A DNA stretch of 35,013 nucleotides from WGOA01 sp964429745 (lineage in GTDB: Bacteria > Bacteroidota > Bacteroidia > Chitinophagales > BACL12): NCBI GenBank assembly GCA_964429745.1, contig CAYSDI010000031.1:1-35013 (forward strand). Direction: 5' to 3'. A model generated the notes under the pieces. That model was not told the origin of the DNA. It did not search any database and worked only from the letters and a program-made list of their open reading frames with translations. Both the position numbers and the translations under genes were made by a program. The stretch's first letter is position 1; each line of letters opens with the position of its first letter. This document shows, piece after piece, positions 17,953-26,748 of the stretch.

Positions 17953-18231
17953 ATGGAAAATTCAAAGAATTCCGCCCAGGTCATCGGCGCAGTGCTAATT
18001 GGCGTGGCCGTTGGAGCGATAGTGGGCATGCTTTTCGCCCCTGAAAGCGGCAAAAAAACCCGCAGACGTCTTATGCGCGGCGCAGAGGACGCCGCTGATA
18101 ACCTAAAGTCCTCGATGAAGGACCAGATGAATTCCCTTCGTCACGAGGCAGAGCACTTGGAAAAAGCTGCCAAATCGAAAGTAGACGAATACTCGTCGGT
18201 AGCAAAACAGAAAGTGGATAGTATGCACTGA
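17953..18231 (+). CDS. YtxH domain-containing protein
   Basis: The 92-residue product has one N-terminal membrane helix (about 9-29), the family motif MLFAPESGKKTRRRL and a long amphipathic helix (AEDAADNLKSSMKDQMNSLRHEAEHLEKAAKSKVDEY). YtxH proteins are general-stress membrane proteins; the layout (one helix, long charged tail) recalls ElaB/YqjD, which bind ribosomes in stationary phase in E. coli. It lies 18 bp after the lmo0937-type gene, so the two are surely co-transcribed. The hairpin after its stop may end part of the transcript. Confidence 0.85.
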   Translation: MENSKNSAQVIGAVLIGVAVGAIVGMLFAPESGKKTRRRLMRGAEDAADNLKSSMKDQMNSLRHEAEHLEKAAKSKVDEYSSVAKQKVDSMH

Positions 18232-18341
18232 CCCTGCTCAGCTGGAAAGGTCTTCCGAAAGAAGCCTATCCGTTTAGCACGAGGCTAGTTCTGTAACATA
18301 ACTTCCCCAAACGAGCATTCCTCATGCCGTAACCCCACCCA

Positions 18342-18370
18342 AACTTCCGGAGACCACCCATCCGGAAGTT
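18342..18370 (+). terminator. Hairpin after the YtxH gene, possible terminator
   Basis: AACTTCCGGA (18342-18351) and TCCGGAAGTT (18361-18370) pair perfectly around a 9-base loop, followed by CTTTAC. The stem is strong but the U tract is short, so it may be a partial terminator or an mRNA-stabilising stem between the YtxH and holin-like genes. Confidence 0.5.
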
Positions 18371-18422
18371 CTTTACATAACAGGCCATTGCCTTTCCGCA
18401 GCCAACCTAAATTTACCAGACC

Positions 18423-18767
18423 ATGTCAGAATCAATAGAGCCTAAAGAATTTACGGAAGTTCTCAGAGGATACATCCAAACCAATCTGGAACTGGCTAAG
18501 TTGGAAATCGTCGAGCGCGGCTCAGTTATCGGAACGGCTCTGTTTAGCGGAGTAGTTATAGCTGTTTTCGGGCTGCTTGCCCTGTTGCTGCTAAGCATCG
18601 GAGCTGCTTTCTTAATCGGTCAGGCTTTTGAGAACGACTTTGTTGGATTCGCCTTGGTCAGTGGATTTTACTTGCTCTTAGCGTTGGTCTTATTGCTACT
18701 AAGAAAGCAACTCGTTGAAAAATCCATCAGGGATAAAATTCTGCACGAGCTGCTCGTTCAACAATAA
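18423..18767 (+). CDS. Holin-like (Phage_holin_3_6 / YqjE-type) membrane protein
   Basis: The 114-residue product has a cytosolic N-terminal helix (ILELAKLEIVERGS-like segment, about 10-35) and two long membrane helices (about 38-62 and 76-98), then a basic tail. This fits the putative holin-X/YqjE family. Despite the name there is no phage context; in E. coli yqjE sits with yqjD and yqjK among stationary-phase genes, and here it follows YtxH in the same way. It is probably an envelope-stress protein. The gap of 190 bp before it contains the hairpin at 18342-18370. Confidence 0.75.
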   Translation: MSESIEPKEFTEVLRGYIQTNLELAKLEIVERGSVIGTALFSGVVIAVFGLLALLLLSIGAAFLIGQAFENDFVGFALVSGFYLLLALVLLLLRKQLVEKSIRDKILHELLVQQ

Positions 18768-18799
18768 GTAACTGACTCATTGCCAAAACTTATTACCCT

Positions 18800-19264
18800 A
18801 TGGAAGCCGGCCCAAAATTTACTCCTGCTGAATTGCGAATTCGTGTTTTAGAACTTCAGCGAAAAAAGGTGCAGGAAGAAGAAACGCTGAAAGTTGCATT
18901 TCAAGACTTGGTCCAGTCCGTCAGCCCGGTGCAGATCGTCAAATCTTCGCTGCACAAACTCAGCGAGGATCGACAAGTTAAAATTGACTTAAAAAGAGTG
19001 GGCATGACCATGGGGGTCAATATTATCCTGCGCACTTTTTTCGGTAGAAACCGAAACATCAAGGTGTACATGGCGGCCGTTGCCATTGAGAAAATCGCGA
19101 TCCCTTTCATCAAAGAGAATTGGCCCCTTGTGGAAGCTTTAGCCAGGCGGTTTACCGGCCCTTCTCCTGAATCAGATGATGGTCGCCAGGATGATCGCGA
19201 GGATATTCGCCCGCACGAAGTGGAAACCTTCGTACACGCTCCACAGGCTGTGCAGGATAATTAA
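18800..19264 (+). CDS. Unrecognised small protein, partner of the YtxH/holin-like pair
   Basis: I cannot name a family. The 154-residue product starts with a charged helix (LRIRVLELQRKKVQEEETLKV), has a central part with KRVGMTMGVNIILRTFF and YMAAVAIEKIAIPFI that could be peripheral or membrane-inserted helices, and ends in an acidic, probably disordered tail. It lies 32 bp after the holin-like gene, and its position matches the third member (yqjK-like) of such clusters. Its stop codon lies inside an 18-bp palindrome shared with the convergent dehydrogenase gene. Confidence 0.65.
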   Translation: MEAGPKFTPAELRIRVLELQRKKVQEEETLKVAFQDLVQSVSPVQIVKSSLHKLSEDRQVKIDLKRVGMTMGVNIILRTFFGRNRNIKVYMAAVAIEKIAIPFIKENWPLVEALARRFTGPSPESDDGRQDDREDIRPHEVETFVHAPQAVQDN

Positions 19265-19277
19265 GCCCCGGCTTAAT
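19260..19277. terminator. Palindrome between two convergent genes, covering both stop codons
   Basis: ATTAAGCC (19260-19267) and GGCTTAAT (19270-19277) pair perfectly around CC. The stops of the plus gene (TAA 19262-19264) and the minus gene (TTA 19273-19275) lie inside the arms, eight bases apart. It may act as a compact bidirectional terminator, though U tracts are weak. Confidence 0.5.
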
Positions 19278-21069
19278 ACACGTAGCCGTTGCTTTCGATC
19301 ATGGCCTGCGCCACAGCACGACGGGCACGTACGGTATCCATGGGCGGGTACTTGCAAAAGCGCTTGAGCGCCAGCAACAACATGCGGGCTTCGTCTCCTT
19401 CGGCAAAAGCCGTTACCACCTTGTTGCCGTTTACTCTAATGCGCTCGTTGGCGTCATGAATAAACAATCGGGCAATGGCGACGCGCGGGCCATCGGCTGG
19501 CTCCTGTCCATTTTCGACCAATTTGCGCACCCGCAGCAATGTGGACTCGGCCACAAAGGTGTCGTTGAGCATGTCGGCCATCCACAACAACAGTTCCTGT
19601 TCGGCGGCAAGGCGCTTGCCCAATTTTTGACCGGCGAAACCTACCACCGCCAAACAAGCCTTCTTAAACCCGCTCACGGCCGCAGTTTCCGCCGCAAAAG
19701 GAGCAGAGAGGTCCGCGCTCATATCGGGCATGCCCATCAGTTCCTGTTGCACACCCATGGCTGCTTGTAGAAAGCCCACTTGGCCACTCATGGCGCGGCG
19801 AAGCATCATGTCAATGGTGAGCATCCGGTTGATCTCGTTGGTTCCTTCGAAAATCCGGTTGATGCGACTATCGCGGTAAGCGCGCGCGGCGGGATACTCC
19901 TCGCTGTATCCGTATCCACCGTGCACTTGCACCAATTCATCTACCACGTAGTCAACCGTTTCAGAGCCAATGACTTTGAGCATAGCGCATTCTATGGCAT
20001 ACTCCTCAGCCGCTCCAAGCAATGCGGTGCCGTAATCCGCCCCTTCAGCCAAAAGCGTGCGCTCCTTCTGATCAATCCAAGCGGTTGCCCGGTAACACGC
20101 TGATTCCGCCGAAAAAGTCCGCACAGCCATTTCGCCCAACTTGTACTTAATGGCGCCAAACTCCGCGATGGGACGACCAAATTGGTGGCGCTCGTTGGCG
20201 TAACGAACAGCAGCGGCAACAGCTTGCTTAGCACCACCCACCACACCGGCACATAATTTAATCCGGCCGACATTGAGAATATTAAAGGCTATCTTATGGC
20301 CCTGGCCAATCTCGCCAAGCAAATTTTCCACAGGAACTTTTACGTTCTCAAAAAACACCTGCCGGGTAGAAGACCCTTTGATTCCCATCTTCTTTTCCTC
20401 CGCGCCGACCGATAATCCTGGCCAACTGCGCTCCACAATAAAGCCGGTAAATTTATCGCCGTCAATTTTGGCAAAGACAATAAACACATCGGCAAAGCCT
20501 GCATTTGTGATCCACATCTTCTGCCCATTGAGCAGGTAATGGGTGCCGTCAGCGCTCAGGTCCGCGCGTGTTTTGGCGGCTAAAGCATCCGAGCCTGACC
20601 CAGGTTCCGTCAAGCAATAAGCCGCCTTCCACTCGGCAGTGGCCAGCTTAGGCAGGTACTTCTGCTTCTGGGCTTCGTTTCCGTAATAAACAATAGGCAG
20701 CGTGCCGATTCCGGTATGCGCGCCAAAGGACACCGAAAAACTGTGGCCCATGCCCGTCATCTCGGTGATCAACGTGTTGGTGATGAAATCTTTTCCAAAG
20801 CCCCCGTATTCTTCGGGAATGGCCATCGCCGTGAGGCCCAATTCTGCACTCTTGTCCAAAAGCGACTGCAACAATCCGGGTTCCATGGCGTCAATGCGAT
20901 CAACAATGGGCGCAATTTCGGTCTCCACAAATTGCAGTACGGTATTGGCAATCATGCGCTGCTCTTCGTTGAGCTCCTCGCGAATAAACGTATCAGCCGG
21001 CAAGCTGTCTTTGACCAAAAATTCGCCTCCGCGTAAAATCTGCGCAGTGGCTGTTGTGGTGGATGACAT
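19273..21069 (-). CDS. Acyl-CoA dehydrogenase, second copy
   Basis: The 598-residue protein has the full acyl-CoA dehydrogenase fold: N-terminal helical domain, middle domain with YCLTEPGSGSDA and QKMWITNAGFADVF (FAD contacts), then GIKGSSTRQVFFENVKVPVENLLG, and the C-terminal helical domain with YRDSRINRIFEGTNEINR, where Glu408 is the expected catalytic base. A further ~150-residue C-terminal extension is typical of the FadE/VLCAD-like group. It oxidises acyl-CoA to trans-2-enoyl-CoA and passes electrons to ETF, whose genes are not in this window. It lies downstream of a close paralogue, 121 bp apart, so the pair looks like an old tandem duplication. Different chain-length preference is likely but inferred. 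Confidence 0.92.
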   Translation of the reverse strand: MSSTTTATAQILRGGEFLVKDSLPADTFIREELNEEQRMIANTVLQFVETEIAPIVDRIDAMEPGLLQSLLDKSAELGLTAMAIPEEYGGFGKDFITNTLITEMTGMGHSFSVSFGAHTGIGTLPIVYYGNEAQKQKYLPKLATAEWKAAYCLTEPGSGSDALAAKTRADLSADGTHYLLNGQKMWITNAGFADVFIVFAKIDGDKFTGFIVERSWPGLSVGAEEKKMGIKGSSTRQVFFENVKVPVENLLGEIGQGHKIAFNILNVGRIKLCAGVVGGAKQAVAAAVRYANERHQFGRPIAEFGAIKYKLGEMAVRTFSAESACYRATAWIDQKERTLLAEGADYGTALLGAAEEYAIECAMLKVIGSETVDYVVDELVQVHGGYGYSEEYPAARAYRDSRINRIFEGTNEINRMLTIDMMLRRAMSGQVGFLQAAMGVQQELMGMPDMSADLSAPFAAETAAVSGFKKACLAVVGFAGQKLGKRLAAEQELLLWMADMLNDTFVAESTLLRVRKLVENGQEPADGPRVAIARLFIHDANERIRVNGNKVVTAFAEGDEARMLLLALKRFCKYPPMDTVRARRAVAQAMIESNGYVY

Positions 21070-21190
21070 GAGAGAAAGATTAGAGAGCGTGGAAAAAAAT
21101 GGGCATTTCTATTTCGGGCGAAGGGCAACCGTATCCTGCACAGCAGCGGCACTCTTGCACTGGCTTCCGCGCAAGGCACTCGAGCCCTCC

Positions 21191-22981
21191 TTAATAGCAG
21201 TAATGGTTAGCTTCTGTTAGGCGGTCAGCAATGCGTCGTCGGGAAGCTATGGTGTTGTAGGGTTCCGTTTTGGTATAGCGCTTCAGCCCCAGCAGCATCA
21301 TGCGGAGCATGTCGCCCTCGGCAAAGCCGCAAATGGCGCTCTTCCCGGCCTGGTGGATGCGGTAACTGGCTTCTTCCAGGTAAACCCGCGTCATGTCAAT
21401 CTGGTCGCTGCAAGCGGCTTCGCCCTTCGCCATAATGAGCTTCTCCGTTCGCAGCACCGTGCTTTCACAGACATAGACTTCCATGAGCATGTCGGCCAGG
21501 TTCATCATGATCTCCTGCTCCTTGTCCAATTTGGCCATGAATTTTTGGGCTGCAGCTCCCGCCACCATCAACACCGCCTTCTTGGCATGCTCGACCGTGC
21601 GTTTCTCGACACCCAGAATGCCTTCAGGGCTGCTCATGTCGGGCATGCCCATCAATTCCTGCTGAACGGCCGTTGCCGCACCAAGCAGATTGAGCTGGCC
21701 CTTCGTGGCCTTTTTGAGCAACATGCCCACAGACAGCAAGCGATTGATTTCGTTTGTGCCTTCAAAAATGCGGTTGATGCGGGCGTCGCGGTAAGCGCGG
21801 GCTACCGGGCTTTCTTCCGAAAAACCCATTCCCCCGTAAATCTGAACTGCTTCGTCTACCACGTAATCGAGCACTTCTGAGCCAAAAACCTTGAGCATAG
21901 CACATTCTATGCTGTACTCTTCAGCAGCTTCCAATTTTGCCAGGTAACGGGGTTTTCCGGTTTCTTCCAGCGCCGAAATCATTTGATTGATCAGTCCGGA
22001 AGTCCGGAAGGTAGCCGACTCCGACGCGTAAATCCGGCAAGCCATTTCAGCCATTTTGTGGCGCATCGCGCCGAAACTGGCAATGGGTACTCCGAACTGG
22101 TAGCGCTCGTTGGCGTAGCGAATAGCAGCCGTGCAAGCAGCCTTGGAGCCGCCGGTTACCATAGCGCACAGCTTGTAACGCCCTATGTTGAGCACGTTAA
22201 AGGCGATCTTATGCCCCTGTCCGATATCACCCAATACATTTTCCACCGGCACTGCGGCGTTCTCGAAAAACACTTGGCGCGTGGACGATCCTTTGATGCC
22301 CATTTTGTCTTCTTCGGCCCCCAGGGTGATGCCTGGTGTGCCGCCATCAACAATGAAGCCAGTGAACTTGTCGCCGTCAATTTTGGCAAAGACAATAAAC
22401 AAGTCGGCAAAACCGGAGTTGGTGATCCACATTTTCTGCCCGTTGAGCAGGTAGTGCGTGCCTTCAGCGTTCAGGTCAGCACGGGTCTTGGCGGCCAGTG
22501 CATCAGAGCCTGAGCCGGGCTCCGTAAGGCAATAAGAGGCCTTGAGTTTGCCAGAGGCCATACCGGGAAGGTACTTGGCCTTTTGGGCTTCTGTGCCAAA
22601 GTACAGCACCGGCAGTGTGCCAATACCGGTATGCGCCGCAACGGCCACACCGAAGGAATAGCTTTTACCGATCTCTTCGCTCAGCAGGGTCTCTGTGTTG
22701 AAATTGACCCCCATTCCCCCGTAGGCTTCAGGTAAGGTGGCACCCAATAGGCCCAGCTCGCCAGCTTCTTCAAGTAAGCCGACAACAATAGAATAACCTT
22801 TGTTATCGATTGCATCTACTTGGGGGAGCACGCGCTTGTCCACAAACTCCCGGCAGGAGTCGCGAAACATAGCTTGTTCTTCGGTAATGTCGGCAGGGGT
22901 GTAGGTTTCTTCAGCCAGACTGTTCTGGATGATAAACGCGCCGCCTTTAAGCACTTGCTGGTTCTCTGTGAGCGTTGCCAT
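21191..22981 (-). CDS. fadE: Acyl-CoA dehydrogenase, first copy
   Basis: The 596-residue protein is collinear with the downstream paralogue and has the same signatures: YCLTEPGSGSDALAAKTRAD, QKMWITNSGFADLF, GIKGSSTRQVFFEN and RINRIFEGTNEINR with Glu407 as likely catalytic base, then the C-terminal extension. It performs the first step of beta-oxidation. It lies 40 bp after the thiolase gene, and the order hydratase/dehydrogenase, thiolase, acyl-CoA dehydrogenase is that of the Bacillus fadNAE operon. The stop and start context shows no overlap, but the short gaps suggest one transcript. Confidence 0.92.
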   Translation of the reverse strand: MATLTENQQVLKGGAFIIQNSLAEETYTPADITEEQAMFRDSCREFVDKRVLPQVDAIDNKGYSIVVGLLEEAGELGLLGATLPEAYGGMGVNFNTETLLSEEIGKSYSFGVAVAAHTGIGTLPVLYFGTEAQKAKYLPGMASGKLKASYCLTEPGSGSDALAAKTRADLNAEGTHYLLNGQKMWITNSGFADLFIVFAKIDGDKFTGFIVDGGTPGITLGAEEDKMGIKGSSTRQVFFENAAVPVENVLGDIGQGHKIAFNVLNIGRYKLCAMVTGGSKAACTAAIRYANERYQFGVPIASFGAMRHKMAEMACRIYASESATFRTSGLINQMISALEETGKPRYLAKLEAAEEYSIECAMLKVFGSEVLDYVVDEAVQIYGGMGFSEESPVARAYRDARINRIFEGTNEINRLLSVGMLLKKATKGQLNLLGAATAVQQELMGMPDMSSPEGILGVEKRTVEHAKKAVLMVAGAAAQKFMAKLDKEQEIMMNLADMLMEVYVCESTVLRTEKLIMAKGEAACSDQIDMTRVYLEEASYRIHQAGKSAICGFAEGDMLRMMLLGLKRYTKTEPYNTIASRRRIADRLTEANHYCY

Positions 22982-23021
22982 GGAAGTCTTTTAAGAAAAA
23001 GTCAAGGAGAGGGGAAAGAAA

Positions 23022-24206
23022 TCAATTGAGGTTTTCGTAGATACCGGCTACGCCTTGTCCACCGCCCACACAGGCAGTGACCATGCCGTACTTACCTCCG
23101 GTACGTTTAAGGTCGCCGAGGAGTTGCACGGTGAGCTTAGTGCCCGAACACCCCAGCGGGTGGCCGAGTGCAATAGCGCCGCCGTTGATGTTGATGCGAT
23201 CCGGGTTTAAGCCCAATTCGCGAATCACAGCGAGCGACTGCGAAGCAAACGCTTCGTTGAGTTCAAACAGGTCAATGTCCTGCAGATTGAGACCCGCGAG
23301 CTTCAGCGCTTTGGGCACTGCGGCCACCGGGCCAATGCCCATGATGCGCGGCTCCACGCCAACGGTGGTGCAGGTAACCATGCGGGCAATCGGCGTCAGA
23401 TTGTGCTCGCGGACCATACGCTCCGAGCAGACCAGCACAAACGCTGCGCCATCGGAGGTTTGCGAGCTGTTGCCGGCTGTAACCGAGCCGTTGGCAGCAA
23501 AAACAGGCCGCAGTTTGGCCAGGCTGTCAATGTTGGTGTCGGCGCGTGGACCTTCGTCGGTATCAACAACGGTTTTGCGCTCCTCGCGCTTGCCGGCAGC
23601 GTTCACGAACACTTCTGTGACCTGAACCGGGGCAATTCCCCCGCGGAAATGGCCCGCCTGAATAGCCGCCACTGCTTTGAGGTGAGAATTCAGGGCGAAT
23701 TGGTCCTGGTCTTCGCGCGAGATGTTGAATTCTTTGGCGACGGATTCCGCGGTCAAGCCCATGGAACTGTAATAATCCGGATGCTCCACACTGACGGTGT
23801 AGTTCAGCGTGGGTTTGTAACCCACCATCGGCACCAGGCTCATGGATTCTACCCCACCTGCCACGATGCAGTCGGCCATGCCGGCGCGAATCTTGGCCGT
23901 AGCCATAGCTATGGTTTCAACCCCCGACGCGCAATAGCGGTTGACCGTAACGCCTGCTGTGGTGCGGGGAAGCACTCGAACAGAAATCATACGACCAATT
24001 TGCATGCCTTGCTCCGCTTCCGGGATAGCATTTCCTACTATAACGTCCTCGACCAAACTGCGGTCAAACGACGGCACGGAATTCATGAGGTGGTTAATGA
24101 CGTCCACGGCCAGGTCGTCGGGACGAACAAACCGAAATCCACCCTTTTTAGCCTTGGTCACCGCGCTGCGGAACCCGGCTACAATGTATGCTTCTTGCAT
24201 GTTCAT
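23022..24206 (-). CDS. fadA: Acetyl-CoA acyltransferase (3-ketoacyl-CoA thiolase)
   Basis: The 394-residue product has all thiolase active-site motifs: the nucleophilic Cys92 in NRYCASGVETI, His349 in GGAIALGHPLGCSG and Cys379 in VTACVGGGQG, plus NEAFASQ. It cleaves 3-ketoacyl-CoA with CoA to give acetyl-CoA and a shortened acyl-CoA. Length and motifs fit the degradative FadA/AtoB group. It sits between fadN and fadE with short spacers (34 and 40 bp), so it should work in the same pathway; a two-gene FadN-FadA complex is plausible by analogy with FadBA. Confidence 0.93.
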   Translation of the reverse strand: MNMQEAYIVAGFRSAVTKAKKGGFRFVRPDDLAVDVINHLMNSVPSFDRSLVEDVIVGNAIPEAEQGMQIGRMISVRVLPRTTAGVTVNRYCASGVETIAMATAKIRAGMADCIVAGGVESMSLVPMVGYKPTLNYTVSVEHPDYYSSMGLTAESVAKEFNISREDQDQFALNSHLKAVAAIQAGHFRGGIAPVQVTEVFVNAAGKREERKTVVDTDEGPRADTNIDSLAKLRPVFAANGSVTAGNSSQTSDGAAFVLVCSERMVREHNLTPIARMVTCTTVGVEPRIMGIGPVAAVPKALKLAGLNLQDIDLFELNEAFASQSLAVIRELGLNPDRININGGAIALGHPLGCSGTKLTVQLLGDLKRTGGKYGMVTACVGGGQGVAGIYENLN

Positions 24207-24240
24207 AAAATATATTTCAGTTTGCTTAATTACAGCTTGT

Positions 24241-26676
24241 TCAGTTTCTAAGGGGTTTGCCGGTTTGCAGAATGTGTTGAACGCGCTCCAGGGTTTTCTT
24301 TTCGCCGAGCAGGCTCAGAAATGCCTCGCGCTCAAGGTCTAGCAGGTACTGTTCGGAAACGAGTTGCGGGCTGGTCAGGTCGCCACCACAAATGACATAG
24401 GCCAATTTGCGGGTGATCAGAGCATCGTGCGCACTGATGTAAGAGGCGCGCATCATAGAATCGATGGCCACATTAAAGGATCCCAGTGCGGAGCGGCCCA
24501 GAACTTTGATGTCCGTGCGTGGCGTCGGTTTCACATATCCGGCGCGGTCCAGCGCCAGTACTTCTTCTTTGGCAACGGCGAGCAGGCGGTCCTGGTTTAC
24601 TACAACCTTATCGCGGTTGCGGCGGAAGATGCCCAGATTGTAAGCTTCGTAAGCCGAGGTAGCTACTTTGGCCTGAGCAATGGTGAGCAGGTATTCCTGC
24701 AACACGTTGAGTTCCACGTCGCCTTCGCGGTAAGCGTCGGCAGCGCGGAGTGCGAACTCTTTGGTGCCGCCACCAGCCGGGATAAGGCCCGCGCCCACTT
24801 CGACCAATCCGATGTACGTCTCTGCGGCAGCGACCACCGTATCGGCGTGCATGCTCAGTTCGCAACCGCCACCAAGGGTAAGCCCATGCGGGGCCACAAC
24901 CACCGGAATGGAGCTGAATCGCGCCCGCGCTACGGTGTTTTGGAACATACTAATGGCCATGTTCAGCTCGTCGAACTCCTGTTCCATGGCCAGCATCAGC
25001 ATCATCATCAGGTTGGCGCCTGCCGAAAAGGTGGAGGCGTCATTGCCGATAACAAGACCGCGGTAGTTTTCTTCAGCCAGTTGAATGCTCTTGTTGATGC
25101 CTTCCAGTACTTCGGCGCCAATAGCATTCATTTTGGTATGGAACTCCAAACAAACCACGCCGTCACCAATATCGTGCAAGGTGGCGCCGCTGTTAGACCA
25201 CACCGGGCTGGCCGAGCGGTAGTTGTCCAGGATAATAAAACCTTCGGTTCCTGGGACCGGCTTGTAGGATTTATCGGGAATGGAATAATACAGGCGCTTG
25301 CCCCCTTCGGCTTTGTAGAAGCTTTCGTGACCGGCGGTGAGCATTTCGTTGACCCATGCGGCCGGTGCAGAGCCGGCAGCCGTCATCTTTTCAACTGTTT
25401 CGCGCACACCCAAAGCATCCCAGGCGTCAAAGGGCCCGATTTCCCAGGCAAATCCAGCGCGAAGGGCATCGTCAATTTTGTATAGCTCTTCGGCAACTTC
25501 CGGAATGCGGTTGCTCACGTAGCAGCTGATCCGGTAGCTGGCCTGGCGGTAAAAATCACCGGCCTTGTCTTCTGCGCGGTGCAGGATCCGGAGACGTTTG
25601 CGCAAATCATCCACCGGTTTGGCAGCCTTAATGGCATCGAAGCGGGGCTTGGTGGATTCGCGGTATTCCAGCGTGTTAAGGTCCAGGGCAAGAATGACTC
25701 TGCTGCCATCAGCACCTTTGGTTTTCTTGTAAAAGCCCTGGCCGGTTTTGTCGCCCAACCAATTGTTGGTGGCCATGCTGCGCACAAAGGCCGGAAGGAT
25801 AAACGTGTCGCGGCTTTCGTCTGCGGGACAATCGTTGTACAGGTTGTCCGCTACCTTGATAAAGGTGTCGAGGCCTACAACGTCGGCAGTTCGGAAGGTG
25901 GCAGAGTTTGGACGGCCCGAAATGGGTCCGGTCAAAGCGTCCACTTCTTCGATGGTCATCCCCATTTCGTTCATTAACCCAATGATGGTCATCATGCTGA
26001 ACACGCCGATGCGGTTGGCGATGAAGGCCGGAGTGTCCTTGCAGAGCACCGTGGTCTTGCCCAACTGAAGGCTGCCATAGTGCATCAAAAAGCTGACCAG
26101 CGCGGGATCGGTTTCGGCTGTCGGAATGATTTCCAACAACCGCATGTAGCGCGGGGGATTGAAAAAGTGTGTTCCAACAAAATGCTTGCGGAAATCGGCG
26201 GAGCGGCCTTCCAGCATCTGGTGAATGGGGATGCCGGAGGTATTGGACGAAATGACGGTTCCGGGCTTGCGGTGCGCTTCTGCCTTTTCGAAAACCACTT
26301 TCTTGATGCCGAGGTTCTCTACCACGGCTTCCAGCACCCAGTCTGCATCGGCGATGAGGGCCATGTTGTCGTCAAAATTGCCGGTGCGGATGCGGGAAAC
26401 CATGGCCGCATCGTACAGTGAGGCGGGATTTGACTTCAGGGTAGCGGCCAGAGCGGCGTCCACAATGCGGTTCCGGGCGGCCTTTTGCCCCTTCTCTGCG
26501 TCGCTCAGGTTGCCAGGTACGATGTCAAGCAGGACCACCTCGCAACCGATGTTGGCAAAATGGCAGGCGATCCGGGAACCCATGACCCCGGAACCGAGTA
26601 TCGCGACTTTCTTGATGTGCCGGTTTAGGACTTTGGTTCCTGCGGCTTTGATTTTGGGCTCCAGTACAGCTTCCAT
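24241..26676 (-). CDS. fadN: 3-hydroxyacyl-CoA dehydrogenase / enoyl-CoA hydratase fusion
   Basis: The 811-residue bifunctional enzyme begins with the dehydrogenase half: Rossmann motif GSGVMG (28-33), NTSGIP, and THFFNPPRYMRLLEIIP with the catalytic His170; a helical domain follows to about 400. The C-terminal half is a crotonase-type hydratase: GNDASTFSAGANL, GLTLGGGCELSMHAD and YIGLVEVGAGLIPAGGGTKE, with both glutamates expected of a hydratase. This order (dehydrogenase first) is that of FadN, opposite to FadB. It hydrates enoyl-CoA and oxidises the resulting 3-hydroxyacyl-CoA with NAD+. It is 69 bp downstream of a tetR gene, and a palindromic operator lies in that gap. Confidence 0.92.
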   Translation of the reverse strand: MEAVLEPKIKAAGTKVLNRHIKKVAILGSGVMGSRIACHFANIGCEVVLLDIVPGNLSDAEKGQKAARNRIVDAALAATLKSNPASLYDAAMVSRIRTGNFDDNMALIADADWVLEAVVENLGIKKVVFEKAEAHRKPGTVISSNTSGIPIHQMLEGRSADFRKHFVGTHFFNPPRYMRLLEIIPTAETDPALVSFLMHYGSLQLGKTTVLCKDTPAFIANRIGVFSMMTIIGLMNEMGMTIEEVDALTGPISGRPNSATFRTADVVGLDTFIKVADNLYNDCPADESRDTFILPAFVRSMATNNWLGDKTGQGFYKKTKGADGSRVILALDLNTLEYRESTKPRFDAIKAAKPVDDLRKRLRILHRAEDKAGDFYRQASYRISCYVSNRIPEVAEELYKIDDALRAGFAWEIGPFDAWDALGVRETVEKMTAAGSAPAAWVNEMLTAGHESFYKAEGGKRLYYSIPDKSYKPVPGTEGFIILDNYRSASPVWSNSGATLHDIGDGVVCLEFHTKMNAIGAEVLEGINKSIQLAEENYRGLVIGNDASTFSAGANLMMMLMLAMEQEFDELNMAISMFQNTVARARFSSIPVVVAPHGLTLGGGCELSMHADTVVAAAETYIGLVEVGAGLIPAGGGTKEFALRAADAYREGDVELNVLQEYLLTIAQAKVATSAYEAYNLGIFRRNRDKVVVNQDRLLAVAKEEVLALDRAGYVKPTPRTDIKVLGRSALGSFNVAIDSMMRASYISAHDALITRKLAYVICGGDLTSPQLVSEQYLLDLEREAFLSLLGEKKTLERVQHILQTGKPLRN

Positions 26677-26726
26677 AACTTGAACTTGGGTTACTTCGAT
26701 TGGGTGTGGGGGAACTAGTTATTATT

Positions 26727-26748
26727 TACCCAAACTTGCGTTTGGTTA
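26727..26748. promoter_or_regulatory. Operator palindrome upstream of fadN
   Basis: TACCCAAAC-TTGC-GTTTGGTTA (arms 26727-26735 and 26740-26748) lies 51 bp before the fadN start and overlaps the tetR stop codon. It matches the stronger palindrome at 27492-27519 in sequence (core CCAAAC-N4-GTTTGG) and spacer length, so both are probably bound by the adjacent TetR protein. Confidence 0.65.

Noticed and set aside
18423..18767. Prophage holin
   Set aside because: No lysin, structural or integrase gene lies nearby; neighbours are YtxH-type stress genes, which fits the YqjE-like cellular family.
24364..25485. 373-codon open frame on the plus strand
   Set aside because: It is antisense to fadN, which has complete catalytic motifs; its translation has no recognisable domain.
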